From Adiantum capillus-veneris (Eukaryota; Streptophyta; Polypodiopsida; Polypodiales; Pteridaceae), in NCBI GenBank assembly GCA_014529385.2, contig CM043969.1:25375946-25439945 (forward strand): a stretch of DNA of 64,000 nucleotides. Direction: 5' to 3'. The notes below the pieces were generated by a model. It was given only the letters and a program-made list of their open reading frames with translations, was not told the DNA's origin and did no database searches. The translations under genes were made by a program, and so were the position numbers. Positions 42,309 through 54,026 of this stretch are shown piece after piece. Numbering within the stretch: the stretch's first letter is position 1; every line of letters starts with the position of its first letter.

Positions 42309-45300
42309 TGTTGGCGGATACGCCGTGACGGACGTCAGCACAACGAGAACTCACCTAACAAGATTTGTCAACTAAGGACGAATCTCGACCTGCAGGCGCG
42401 TGGAAGCAAGCATAGGGTGTCAATCTACACTCGACCGACTCTCGACTAATTCCTACAGAGGTTTCTACCCAATGTTTAAGCTTCAACCTTCAGGAGTGCA
42501 TAAGGAGACATTTCCTACAACGCTTTCAAGAGCCAAATACCCATCAAACATTCTCGAAACGCCACAGAACTTGAAGGAGACCCTAATAACACCAATAGGT
42601 TACTCTCCCTAAGGTCCATGAACCAAAATCCCAACCCTAAACACCTGGTGTAAAATCACGTAGGATGTCTGGTCAAAATTTATAGGTCATCGTTTCCAAA
42701 AACTAAAGTGCCTAATGTGTAGCTCTACTCAATGAGAACGCGTGGATATGTTGAAATGCGAAAACAGACAACGTATGCTCACCGAATCACCAGATGTAGC
42801 TTGTGGGCCGTGTTTGTAAAACCAGACCGTACACCCGCAATGTAGGTGTTGACGCGTAGCTCTCATCGGGGGCAACACGTTGCACTTCTCCGCTCTCATT
42901 CTGACCACCGGTGCGCGTGTAGCGTCAAGATGAAACTCTCACTCTCTCTCGTACAGAGTACGCTCACTCACACATGCAAAACTTTTTTAAAAATGACAAA
43001 GGTTCTCTTCAGTAAGGTCAAAAGTGGTATAAATACCTTACAATCTCAAATCCTAATGTTCCACTTTAACCATCTACTCAATCTAAATGTCAAAAATGGG
43101 ATACAATTTGGAAGCTTTTGCAAGCCCCACTATTTACAAAGGTGAACTGTCGGGTTTTAACAAATTAAGAATAATTACAAAAAATAATATTCCGTCGAGC
43201 AATCTTTCTCCGTAGGGTGTGTCCAGCTGCTAACATCCTTTTAGACTGAAATGCTGACAATTTGGTCCACTTTGCTTCAAATCAATTTTTGAACAAGCAA
43301 ACATGCATAAAAAATTTCAAGGAACAAAACTGTATGGTCAAAACAAAAATTTAAAACCAAAGTAAATAATCGTGATTATTTACAACTGAGAAAAATTTTC
43401 AACTTTTTGCAAACTTGGCTTTATAGGCTTGAAGTATATACCAATTACATGCTCTGACTGAATTATGGATTCATTTGGATGCATAGGGTGAAAATGGTAC
43501 CAGATTTTGGCTTTAGGTCTCTGAAACAGTAGATATAAAGGAAATTTGAGATTTTGAGCTTCAACCTGATTCAAAATTGACTAGTGGGCTCTACACATCA
43601 TGTACTTTGGATGTATGATGGAAAAATATCATAATTCCACAATTTTGATCAAAAAGTAAATAATATCGAGATTATTAAATTTTCTTCCAAAATTGATATT
43701 TTTTGGTACAAATTAGTTCTAGGCATTGTATAGACCTCGGGTATGAGATATGAAGTGATTTGGATCAAGAAATGTTGGCCATAACCCAAATTTTGGCTTG
43801 CAAAGACTTCTTTGCGTTTCTGGCAATTTTACAAGTAATGGGTGGTCATTTTAGCTCATACTTGATTTTTGGTATGTAATAGGTGTGTACACATGATAGG
43901 TGAGACGATTTTACAATTTCCAAGCAAAACTGATGCAAAAGTAAATAATCACAATTATTTACAACAGTGACCAAAACTTTGCAAAACCTACAAATTTTGA
44001 CCTAGACATGTTCAATACACCTAATACAAGTCCTAAATTGAATTTGGTCAAGTTTGGTCATGCCGGCATCACTTTGTGCTCTGTCGACTCTGAAATCACC
44101 GTTTTTTGTGATTACTCTGTCTGTTGGGTTGGTTGATCAACTTTGAGGCTTTGGACTTATCCGCAACATAGTCGTGAAGCAATCTGTCCAATTCTGGCTC
44201 ATTTGGAGTTAGTTTGACCCCGTATGTCGAATTTGACGCTTTGTAATTTTCGAGCCGTTTTTTGCTTTTCAAGGGCTTTGCTTGATGGATTTCACCAAAC
44301 GAATCATATACATAGTATATGGACCTCATTAGCAAACCATATGTGGAGTTAGGTCGGAATTCTGGCATTTGCCAAAAACCTAACTTTTCTACTGGGGACC
44401 CCCTCGACCCCTGCTGAATGGTCATCTGATGGTATAGAAAAGTTCTATTATGTTAGGGCATGCTATGGTTCAAATCCCATCCGATTTGGTCAAGCTGGCA
44501 GGCCGCTATGGTCAGTTTTAGGTCGTAGGTCTTCGTACACTGCTTGGTTTCTAGAGTTTTTTCTAGGGCTTTAGACTAGCTACCGGCCGTACAAAATGGA
44601 TCATTGTTGAGTAAAGAACTTACCCCTCATATCTCGTGTAAGACGGTGCTGAAAATGGTCAATTGTGGGCTCCAGAAAAGTCACGCGAAAGAGGTCGACA
44701 TCTCTCTTTGCAAAGGCTCCAATTGGAAATGAGGTGGTTTTATCCTACCTTGGATATCTATACCCGGACTTCCCGAACCAAATTTCCCCAGATTTATCCG
44801 TTAGTCCTACTAGGCCGTGAAATCTATGCTAGACTCAAAAATTTCCCCGATCGGACTCCTGTAGCTCATTCTGCAAGAATTTTGCAAAAGCAGGCCTCGC
44901 CGCATAATTTAAGCTTCCCGCTTTCATCTTCAAATTTCATTGAAAATTTTTGTTCTTGTCCGCCTTGTCTTTCTGATCACCATCGTGTCTTCCATTTTTT
45001 CATCTAAGCTTCTGTGCTATTCATTATTAATTTTTGACCTGTTTATTTGAAAAAATCAAAGAAAATAGCAAGATGCTCTAAAAAAGTAAAGTAAAAATCC
45101 AATAATTTATAAAATCCCTTGAAAAACACAGATTTATTGTTTTTTGTTGGATTTTCCTATTTTTAAGTCTCATTATCAACAAAAATGATGAAAAATACCC
45201 AAAAAGGACTATTTTTGATGATTTTCTAATAGTATATACACTATTTACACTCATCGGAAAGATATTATCAGTGAAGTTTCCCTTGATGATGAATTATAAG

Positions 45301-45340
45301 GGAATTATTAGGTGATTTTGCAAAAAATCACACGTTAACA
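42309..45340 (-). repeat. Probable 3.0-kb 5' LTR of element A
   Basis: The inner end is fixed by the PBS. The outer end is inferred from TGTTAACGTGTG at 45340 on the minus strand, giving TGTT...AACA termini and a TGTTA start shared with the LTRs at 23559, 49621 and 54626. It is long for gypsy but within the range of Tat/Ogre-like LTRs. Inside are three AT-rich near-palindromes about 290 bp apart. The partner LTR was not seen, so the outer boundary needs confirmation. Confidence 0.4.
43362..43962. repeat. Three periodic near-palindromes inside the element A LTR
   Basis: GTAAATAATC followed by its near complement GATTATTTAC occurs at 43362-43383, in a decayed form at 43656-43680 and at 43941-43962, spaced 294 and 285 bp. 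Each is followed by loosely similar sequence, suggesting an ancient tandem repeat of about 290 bp. Confidence 0.6.
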
Positions 45341-45527
45341 TCGAACTTTTTCCTCCCTCTTCAAACATTGCCCTTAATTACTTATTACTTAGTACTTAGT
45401 GCCCTTCCACCCCTCCTAGATGGAGTACTCCGAGACGACTGTGTGCATGGGTTGAACAATCGCGTCTATGCATAGCTGTGATTGGCTCTACCATGATATG
45501 AAGATCAATGCAATTCAAACCGATATG

Positions 45528-46603
45528 CTATGCAAGAGCTGGGTTTTGAGTAATTAACTCAAGGGTTTCCGATGTCGAGGTTTGCTGCTGATGTCTTCCA
45601 AAGAGCAATTCTTGTAGCTTATGTGCTCTCTGTTTGATTGTACCATTAGGATGCTTTACCACAGTGATTGTTTGAGATGTTGGTAGCACTTTTGATTGTT
45701 TTCGAGCTTTTTCTCGCCATTGGTAGTTTGGTCGGCGTGGTGCTGCATGGTGTGGTGGAGCCTGTTGAGACTTAACTCGCCATTGCTTGATTGGTTTTGC
45801 GGGTTGTGGAGAAGATAAGTGCTCCTTTTTCTTCCAAACCATTTCCATGTTAGGTTCCTTGCTCGAAGATGCTCGTCTCTGTGTTAGAACCCTTAGAACC
45901 TTCTTTGTTTTGTCGGTGAAGTTTTAGGCACCCAGACTTGAACCGGCTTATCCTTAAGCTGTGCTTTTGGTACCCAAATTTTCTTGTTCCTTGCATGCTA
46001 CTTGTAGCATTTTATTGTCGAGGGGATGGAGAAGATTGACTTTGTGGATTGTTCTGCTGATTGGAACAATTGGAAGGTTGAGTTGCCCTCCTTTAGGTGA
46101 TAGCTTTAGCTGATTTGTATTCAATTTGGTACTGCTTTGTATGTACGCATCCAGGGAATTTCAAGAATCATCGTCTCATTCATGTGTTCATCGCGCAAGC
46201 ATACAAACTAATGAGGACATGAACATTCATGCACTATCACGTTCAAGTTGACTATTCCCAATATTGGAGTTGGGTTCTTGCTGCATCCTTTGATTGTGGC
46301 TATTCCTGTTGTTAATGCTTGACTTGTGGCCTTCTTGTATGTGGAATAACTGACTGCATTTACTCTAGCTCTTGTGTCGACCAAAGCATTGGTGCTATGA
46401 TTGTTGAGCTGTACTTTGATGCGCAGGTCCATTCCATCTAACCAGTCATCATCTGTTAAAACTGCGTCTTTAGGTAATTCCCATTGTCGATCGTCTATTT
46501 CCAAAGTGTTGATGGGAATCGGTATCTGTTGATTCTTGAGAGCATCTTTTCGCTTGAGTACCCGAAGCCGAGCTTCCTCTTGGGATTTATCAATAACCTG
46601 TTG
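45528..46603 (-). pseudogene. Element B post-integrase protease-like domain and W-P-K repeats
   Basis: In frame with the integrase tail after one TGA (46604-46606), the minus strand reads 'EEARLRVLKRKDALKNQQIP', then 'NALVDTRARVNAVSYSTYKK' (retropepsin-like, with DTGA changed to DTRA) and 'ILGIVNLNVIVHE'. After further decay come 'KIWVPKAQ' (about 45990) and 'QVWVPKT' (about 45940), then 45848-45528 with 'VWKKK', 'QWRVK' and 'QWREK'. The order matches 57799-56552 and 29083-27983. The Gly to Arg change would abolish protease activity. Confidence 0.65.
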
Positions 46604-47505
46604 TCATTTGATCTTCCTTTTTTTGGCTGCATGTATTCTTTCTAGCAAATCATTGGTTAGTGGCAAATTGCATTTCTTTAAACGACATCCACTAATCCAA
46701 TTATCCATTGGTTCACCATCTAGGGTGGACAATTTTACTGCTTCACTTGGAGATACATCTTCAATGATAAATGGTCCGTTTCCCTTTTTCTTAAACTTGG
46801 GAATGTGTTGCTTAAGGGAATAGATTAGAACTAAGTCCCCTTTCTTGAAGGTTTTTGTGATTAAGTGGGAATCAAAAAACAGTTTTTTGTTTTCGCTTTC
46901 GTGCATAGATATGAGCTACAACAGTTAGCCTTTGCTCGTCTAAATTTTTCAAATTTTCGAGTCTTTCTGACAATTCATGTCCAGTTCACTCAAGATTCTG
47001 TGCTACCCTTAATGTCGGCAATAGAAACTCTATTGGAAGTATGGCATCAAGACCATAAACAAGGTTAAAGGGTGTAGCATTTAGAGCTGTTTTGAATGAA
47101 ACTCGATAAGCCCATAGAGTAGCATGGAGATTCACTTACCAGTTTGTCCTTCTTGATCTAACAACTTTAGTCAGCACCGAGCTAAGAATCTTATTCGTGT
47201 GCTCAACTTGTCCGTTTGCTTGTGGGTGATAAGGAGCTGATTTGTTATGGATGACCATAAACTCATTAAGAAGTATGTAGCAGTGGTTCTGGCATCATTC
47301 TTTTGAGTTACTTTAGCCTCGACCCATTTGGTCAAATAGTCCGTAGCTACAATGATATATTGAGCTTGGGCTCTATAAGCAGGTGGCTATATTGGTCCAA
47401 TAAAATCTATACCCCATTTTGCGAAAGCTCTATTTCCCATCATTGGTCTTAAAAGCATGCTATCTACTCATGTTGGCATTTTTCTCGTTGACAAGCATCA
47501 CACTT
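46604..47505 (-). pseudogene. Element B integrase core and C-terminus
   Basis: The minus strand reads 'WGIDFIGPI', 'YIIVATDYLTKWVEAKVTQK', then jumps directly to 'MVIHNKSAPYHPQANGQVEH' (third catalytic residue region). The block with the second catalytic Asp ('SDNGTHF') is missing through a deletion of roughly 90 bp near 47265. The C-terminal frame 46906-46604 has 'KGDLVLIYSLKQHIPKFKKK', 'GPFIIEDVSP' and 'NWISGCRLKKCNLPLT', an SH3-like tail. It ends in AAA-TGA, after which the protease-like domain continues in the same frame. Confidence 0.7.
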
Positions 47506-48215
47506 CAAACATATTCTTTAGCATCTGTAAAAAGTGTTGGCCACCATATGCCTGCCATCAATATTGCTCTTGCGGTGGTCTCACTAGAAAAGTGATCTCC
47601 AGCTAATCCAACACGTGCTTGTTCTATAATCGGAATATACTTGTTTTCATTTGCACAAAGACACAAATGTTGATCTTTACCTCTGCGATACATATGGGTT
47701 CCAATAAGAGCATAGTCTCTTGCTTCAGTTTCAATTGCTCTTTGACGGTGTTTACTCATATCCTCACGAAATGTTTGGTTCGATAAGTAAGTAACCAGAT
47801 AATTACTCCATTTAGGAACATGTGACATTTGAAACAATGTTACATGAGGAATGGGTGTTTGTTTTTGACATTGAGGACAATCCTTTACAAAAGATCTAAC
47901 ATCTCTCCTCATAGTCATCCAAAATGCTCCAAGTCTCAAGATTCGTCGCATAGTTTGGTCTTCCGCAAAGTGAAGTCCTACTATGGTAACATGTGCTTGA
48001 CTTAGGTACTGTTCTTTTTCTTCAGGATTAATGCATAAAAGAAATACTCCGTCCCGATTTCTTTTGTATAGCCTTCCAGCTAGTAATTGATACATAGCCG
48101 ATTGCTCGATTAATCTGATTGTGATAGGAAGTGGTATTTGTGAATCCACTTGAGCTATTGTCATTAATGACATAATGTTTTTCGACCATTTAGGTATCAT
48201 TTCTATGGAGAACAA
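47505..48215 (-). pseudogene. Element B tandem H2C2 zinc-binding modules
   Basis: A 236-residue frame. Module 1: 'LLAGRLYKRNRDGVFLLCIN', 'SQAHVTIVGLHFAEDQTM', 'FVKDCPQCQKQ' (H-H-C-C present). Module 2: 'ALIGTHMYRRGKDQHLCLCA', 'EQARVGLAGDHFSSETTARA', 'GIWWPTLFTDAKEYV', whose Cys pair falls beyond the stop, in 'CDACQR'-like sequence near 47490. Module 2's first His is Arg. A connecting 'WSNYLVTYLSNQTF...RAIETEARD' repeats the pattern before module 1 ('WSKNIMSLM...'). The arrangement is identical to element A. Confidence 0.75.
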
Positions 48216-48719
48216 ATAGGCATCTGGTAAATCATCGTCTACCCCTTCAGGTGATTCTTTTGAAACAATCTTTGATGAGTGATCTTATCGTTGATGTGTA
48301 GTGCCTATTTTTACAACCACAATGAAATCAAATTCGAGAAGAATGATGAAACATCTCAATGTTCCGAATTCCACCTCGGATCCTACTTACCCTACTCCTA
48401 CATTCTCATGCAATGGGGTTGTGTAAAGTGTCCACAAACACTCATTTTCTTGTGTTTTTTATGTTTTTCAAAGCCTTTATCTTAAGACTTGTCTCGTCTA
48501 CCAATCATTCTTCAAATCCTCATCTAAATCTACAATCCTACAATCTTAAAGGCACTCGACAAGTTCGATTACTTCCAAGCTACCACTACAGAGCAAAAGA
48601 CGACAATCTTAAGCTATGCGGTTTCTAAAAGAAAGTTTTGAACTCTAGGCAAACCTAGAGGAAGTTAAAGGACAACTACACAAGACGCTCGCCTTTTTCT
48701 CTAGTTTAGGTCACTTCGA
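48216..48719 (-). other. Element B deletion junction and leader
   Basis: On the minus strand the leader (48719 to about 48360) runs directly into the end of RNase H ('LLEFDFIVVV', about 48335). Leader sequence CTTACCCTACTCCTAC (about 48388) also occurs in element A's leader (about 41960), supporting close kinship. Confidence 0.5.
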
Positions 48720-48737
48720 TCCCCGGCAGTGGCACCA
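48720..48737 (-). promoter_or_regulatory. Primer-binding site of element B, tRNA-Asp type
   Basis: The minus strand reads TGGTGCCACTGCCGGGGA, two to three changes from the Athila/Tat consensus. LTR sequence starts two bases outward. Confidence 0.75.
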
Positions 48738-48739
48738 AA

Positions 48740-49621
48740 TGTGGGACGCATGTCTAACCTCACTATCCTAGCTTATTGTAGTATTAGCGAGAACCATGAT
48801 TAATTTAAACCATGCGACGAAGCTGACTCGACTAGTGCATAGAGGCTACAAGAGGTTGTCAATCTCTCGGAAAACACTAACAACTTGCATCTAACTCAAG
48901 CTACACTCAAGTGACTGAAATCACCAAAAGCCAATCGCTCATCGGCAATGACATCCAAACGTAATGAAACTTCTAGGACAAGTTTATAAGACCTAAGCAC
49001 ACATGCCGATGGCCTAAAACCCCACTTTAGGTCAAGTTCCAAAATCGTGATTATTAACAGCAGTAGTGGATTTTTGACCTAGTCGTTTTTGACCCAGAAT
49101 GCATCTAAATGCATAGCAATGATGCTCCAATATCCCGCCTATGCTTAGTTTTTTATTTGAAAGTGTAAATTTCTAGTTATGATGAAATTAGGACGCAAGT
49201 CGGTGACGCCAATAGCTACAAAATGCTGTGAATGACTTACGTTATGTGTAAAGCTATTACCTGCGCGGTTGCAATGCAACAAACGCAATCGCAATGTGAC
49301 AACCTGAGAGGGAGTAGGAAGCGCAAGAAGGGGAGAAGTGAGCGCCATTAGCTCACACTATGTATTTCTTATCCAAAACTTAAAAAAATTGGCTTTTATA
49401 CCTTAGCCAAGGTTTTTGGGTGGTCAAAACTAAAAATCTAGAGTTTTACCAAAGCTGGGAAATTACTGGCTGACACAATCTGGAAGCTTGTAGCCCTGGC
49501 TCATTAATTACAAAGTTTATCTGAGAAAATAGGAGTTACAATATTCTCGATTTATCAAAATAATAAATGTTTAACAAAGAGAGCTCCGGAAAATGGTGTC
49601 TGTGTTAGCTTGTTGCTAACA
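48740..49621 (-). repeat. 5' LTR of element B
   Basis: On the minus strand it starts TGTTAGCAACAAGC at 49621 and ends GCGTCCCACA at 48740, 882 bp. The TGTTA start is shared with related LTRs. Bases CCCAT lie outside on the right as a potential target-site copy. No second copy was found in the window. Confidence 0.55.
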
Positions 49622-49626
49622 CCCAT

Positions 49627-50768
49627 GCAACCTCTTCATCATGTGCATGGCTTCCATTGAATTTCCACAAATTTCAAGCATTGGAGAAGGTAGATACGAC
49701 ATGGTTACGAAGGTGAAAGTCAATCATGATACCTTCACAAATGAATTTTAAGCCGACAAGCAAGTCAAGGGTGATGGCCAGAAGAGCACCAATGACATAG
49801 CGCTACATGAGGTGACAATTATGAATATCACTCATAGTGGAATCATTGCTACTTTGGGATTAGCAAGACACGCCATGCGTGCTCCCACTCTCATCTTCAA
49901 GATGTGGAATGGTTGAGACCTTGACCACTAGCTAGAGAGACTCCAAAAGGAGGGGAAGAATGTGGCCATGAGCAAGGATTTCAAAGACATCGAGGGGATT
50001 GTTGAAGCCATCAAGCAGAATATATGGCCTATCATAAATGGATTGCTCCAAACTACATGCGAATAACAACAATCACAATGATGTTCATGGAAGTAGTATC
50101 TTGCTACATTTTGGTATTGCTGGAGTATATGTGGGCATATGTGATTGGGTGCAACCTTGTTCGCCATAGAGAACACATTTTCGAAGTTTCTAGATCTTCT
50201 CCCATCAACAAGGGAAACCTGGAGCAAGAGATATTGGTGGGTGGCTCCCGAATGTATATCCACAAATCCTCCAGTCTACACGTGCAGCCAAGATAAATAC
50301 TCCCTTGGTAAATTCGTTCAAGAACTCCTTAAATATTTACCTAAGGATGATGAAACTAATCATATTGCTTTCCTCACACTCTTTTAGGAAGTCTTGCGCA
50401 CTTGTGTATCTCCCAATCCCACCTAGCGCAAGTCCTTACATGATCTCCTCAGCATGTTACAAGGCATTAAGCGTGTTGGTTGCACACTCCCAGATAGTGC
50501 ATGCTTGAGGCCATCCAATGATTAAAATCATATCTTGGAATTTGAGATGTGTCTATACTTTACAATGAAACAATTTAGTCTTGTCTCATGTCCATTGTCT
50601 TGAAATTTCATGCTATTTTATTACATTGGTGTTGTCAAAGTGATGAGAGAGATGTGAATTTTAAAATTGTGTATGTTGAACATTGATTGTACCATCGATT
50701 ATAGTTTTTAATCAATGTGTATCTATCATTTTGATCCAATATTTTATTATTGTGTGATTCGACAGGAA
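49627..50768. other. Unassigned stretch right of element B
   Basis: Short overlapping frames on both strands (for example 50263-49928 minus, 50024-50296 plus) without recognisable domains. It may be degraded transposon sequence. Confidence 0.3.
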
Positions 50769-51528
50769 ATGGCAGCCCCATATGCTCCTCCCAATGTCGA
50801 CGGTGAGCTCGACCACGAGGAGTCTCAACACATCTTCAGAGAGAAGAGCCTGCGTTACGAGGCTCAAGACCTCTCCTTATTCTTTGTCAAGGCCGTGGAG
50901 CCCGAGGGTTTGGAGGGTGAACCAATGAAATTGGAGGACGTACACAAGTGCTATCCCTCCTTTTTTTGTGAAAGTCGTACTATTCAGAAGGTCAGGTTGT
51001 GCCAAGGCAATGGCACCATTGAAAATCTTAGATTTGTAACACAAAGGGATCGCGCGTGTGTTGCTTCTATGCTTCATCCAAAAGGAGCACAGTCTAACTA
51101 ATAATATTCAAGTTGCCATGTACTTCATCCAACAAGTCTTGGTGCAAGATATAATGAAGAAGCACGTCCTTTGGACAGACCTTCCTTTCAATGTTGGTGT
51201 CAGATTTGGAAGAGCTAAAGAAAGGGCACAATCACGTCGTGTGGAGGAAAATCCACATGCACAAAAGAGGCCAATGGTGCTCCTACCAGATGAGCATGAA
51301 CAAATTGTTAATATCGTGTCTCAGGGGGCTACACTAGCCAGCCAAGGAGAGAACGTTCTCTTGTTACAAGAGAAGTTGACAGCCAAAGAAGAAGAAGTAG
51401 TTGTTTTATTGCAAAAACTTGCCAGATACGAAGCGCGATATGGTCCTCTCTCTCCCCTGCCTAAGGAGGTAGGACCAAGTCACGGGGAAGATATTCAAGA
51501 AACAATGGATATTCTTGAGAAGCATTGA
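50769..51528 (+). pseudogene. Unrecognised protein, frameshifted, with coiled-coil C-terminus
   Basis: Plus frames 50769-51101 ('MAAPYAPPNVDGELDHEESQ') and 51058-51528 continue one another across a frame change at about 51060. The C-terminal part has 'MYFIQQVLVQDIMKKHVLWT', 'LPFNVGVRFGRAKERAQSRR' and a Leu/Glu-rich 'LLQEKLTAKEEEVVVLLQKL' likely to form a coiled coil. I do not recognise the family. It may be an accessory protein of a DNA transposon, since a hAT pseudogene lies next to it on the other strand, or a host gene fragment. Confidence 0.4.
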
Positions 51529-51949
51529 GCTTGAATCTTGAAGAAGCAGTGGATATCATAGTTCCTTAAAGACATTGTAGACTGTAGTTGAAAATTTTAA
51601 TGGAAAATTATCCCATCCTTTTTTGAGACGTGTTGTATTCTCTCTATGTTTATGGCAATGAATTTGTTTTGGAGTTGTTAATTGATGACTTTGTTGAGAA
51701 TTTGGTTTGTAGATGTCATTTTGTTTATGATGTGTTAATGTTTTTTTATTTGGTTGCCACATCATGTCCTCAATACTTATGTTTATGTGAACTCTCCTCA
51801 ATACTTGAAAAAAACTTAATGGAGAAGACTTATACATTGTCCAAAGGTGTGCATGTTGCTCTTAATTCAAAAAAGTGAGATATATAGCTCAATAGTGAGC
51901 TACAATGAGATAGAGTAGATACATTATCATGAAAATATGTTTACATTTT

Positions 51950-54026
51950 TCCATCTATCATAGGCACCAGGTCATCAACCTCTTCATTGTCTGAACATTC
52001 TAAAGCCACTTTCCACTCCATCTCATTGTCGTTACACCTCTGTTCCGCCACCATTTCATGAGTCTGAAGCACTCCAAAGTGTATTTTGATCGCCCGTGTG
52101 GCTATCTTCATGGCTGCATGAATGAGATGTATGCTAAAAAAGATGTACACAAGGTACGAGCAGGTCTTAAGTGATTTCTACACTTTGAGTGCACAAAGTC
52201 ATAAGAAGACCAATTGCGCTCACAGCTACCACTGGATGCCCCGACCAAAAGCAGCCTGGTCTCCACGTGTTGTAACTTAACTACGTCTATTCTTCCTACC
52301 ATACTGGGCTTGAAAACCTTTTTATGCTATAAGAACCCAGGGATCTCCAAAAGTTCCTTCCCTATTGGCATAGTCCACTCTCTACTAGAATGCATCCATG
52401 CCATCGTCGCCTGGCAACAACTGCGAGCAGACGTTTCTAAAGTGTCTTATTACCTCTTTGTTGGAAGCTTGTCCATTCATCTAAATCTTTGGATCCAAGA
52501 AAAATGCAGCACCATGCAATGGTGTGTGCATTTGAGCTCATTGTTTCTCCACAAGTTACATGATCTGTGTTCTATCCCCCTTTGCATTGTAGTGGTTGTA
52601 TTCTTTGGTTTGACGCAGCGCCTTGGACATGAACCAATAAACCTTACCAATGACAAACTTATCTATGTCAACAACCCTTAGTAGTTCCACCACATAGGGC
52701 TTACTAACTCCAACAAGTTTGTCAATGTTCCACCAAAAGAGAGGAGATTGCACCAAGGACACAAATTTTTTAGCTACTTCACGGTCGCTTGGATACCTGC
52801 TGAGCCAAGCCTCCCAATGACAATCTACAATAGTTTTTGTAAGAGTCACTCACACTTCAATGATATTATTCAAAACATAGTATGCTGTAGCAAATTGTGT
52901 GGCACAAAAAATTTGAAGTGCTTTATTCGGAGACTTGGAATGAAATAAAGCATACGTAAACTGATGTTCCCGTATAAACTTGATTACATGATTGGTGTCA
53001 ATAAGGACCTATTTTATGAATAATAATTTTCCCATATCCTTCAGGAGTAAATTTTGGGTGTGTGCTGCACATTCAAGCCATGTAATTTTTGACTACTTTT
53101 CCATAATGGCTAAACCCGCTCCTTTGTAGTTGGAAGCATTATCTATAAAAATAGCTGTCACATTCTTTGGTCCACCCAGTCGAATGATAGCTCGCTCATA
53201 TACCTTTGTCAAGTAGAGAGATATCTTCTCTTTCATTGATGTATCAATGGCCTCCAAAAAAATGCACCTTTGGGACAAATTACCATGACATTAATCAATG
53301 GTTCTTTCTGACAACTGGTCCATCCATCAAGCACTATGGTACATCCAAACGTTGGAAAAAAGTCAAGCACCATTTGCTTAATAATTGCTTCTGTACCGCT
53401 CTTGTCTTTGTCCACATACTCTATTTGCATTTTATTGTAATCAGGATAGATGAAACCTTTTTTTGTAGTTGACATTAGTGCATCTTTGAAAATAGGATTT
53501 CTTATGACATTAAATGGGATTCCACAAGCCATGAAGGCTTGTGTCCACTTTGAATGCAGTTCGAGCATGTCCTGTTGAGCGAATGCTGCGTGTAGAGCCC
53601 CTGGCGTAGCGGCTTTGCTGGATGTCTTGGGATTTGCATCATCCCTCCCATGGCACCATTTGGAAAAGTGTAAGGACTTTGAGGTGTTCAGGTTGTTCCC
53701 ATTTAAGGTCCTTGGCTAGCTCGCACGTCCTCTTGATCTACACTCACTTCTTCTATGTTGACAGATGGCCCACCTGTCATACCCTTCAGTCTCTTGGGAA
53801 GAAGTCCTACCTATTTGCATCTCTTTCCATACCCTGCAAAATGGACCCATATGTCCTCAGGTGGTGCTCCACATTATTTCACATTGGGGCTAGTGTCGAA
53901 TAAATGTTCCTTGATGCAAGTTGCGTTGCTATGCCACTTATGCCCACAATATTTGCATTCCACAAACAAAACTATTTTGCCTTTCTCTATTTCCTCCACA
54001 TATGTCCACTCTTTTCCTTGCACCAT
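51950..54026 (-). pseudogene. hAT-superfamily (BED / DUF659-type) transposase pseudogene
   Basis: Minus-strand blocks appear in the correct order. 54026 onward: 'CKYCGHKWHSNATCIKEHL' (BED-type zinc finger). 53568-53233: 'MACGIPFNVIRNPIFKDAL' and 'FGCTIVLDGWTSCQKEPLIN' (DUF659, with catalytic-type D-GW). 53278-53093: 'FIDNASNYKGAG'. About 53080-53035: 'CAAHTQNLLLKDMGK'. 52849-52556: 'WEAWLSRYPSDREVAKKFVS'. 52302-52108: 'SSGSCERNWSSYDFVHSKC' (hAT dimerisation motif). Frameshifts near 53260 and 53870 and a stop near 53095 inactivate it. A gypsy LTR begins immediately upstream of the apparent ATG (54026). Confidence 0.8.

Larger units (their letters stand above)
32874..45340 (-). mobile_element. 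Gypsy element A (minus), 5' LTR to integrase N-terminus
   Basis: In minus-strand order: 5' LTR (45340-42309), tRNA-Asp-type PBS (42307-42290), a 2-kb leader with five near-identical palindromes, gag with compact zinc knuckles (40277-37401), protease (about 36545-36430), linker, RT (34963-34289), RNase H and a duplicated H2C2 module (34174-32874). The element is cut by the foldback before the integrase core. Its 3' part may be 27983-29150. Multiple stops and a 125-bp tandem duplication show it is dead. Confidence 0.8.
45400..49621 (-). mobile_element. Gypsy element B (minus), internally deleted
   Basis: 5' LTR (49621-48740) and PBS (48737-48720) are followed after about 370 bases by the very end of RNase H and then a duplicated H2C2 module, integrase core and tail, and the post-integrase protease-like region. 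Gag, protease, RT and most of RNase H are deleted, with the junction near 48350. The 3' LTR was not found; the element meets the outer end of element A's LTR at about 45341. A may have inserted into B. Confidence 0.75.

Noticed and set aside
44096-44425. 109-aa minus frame in the element A LTR
   Set aside because: Lies in presumed LTR, no recognisable domain, and LTRs of this kind often carry chance frames.
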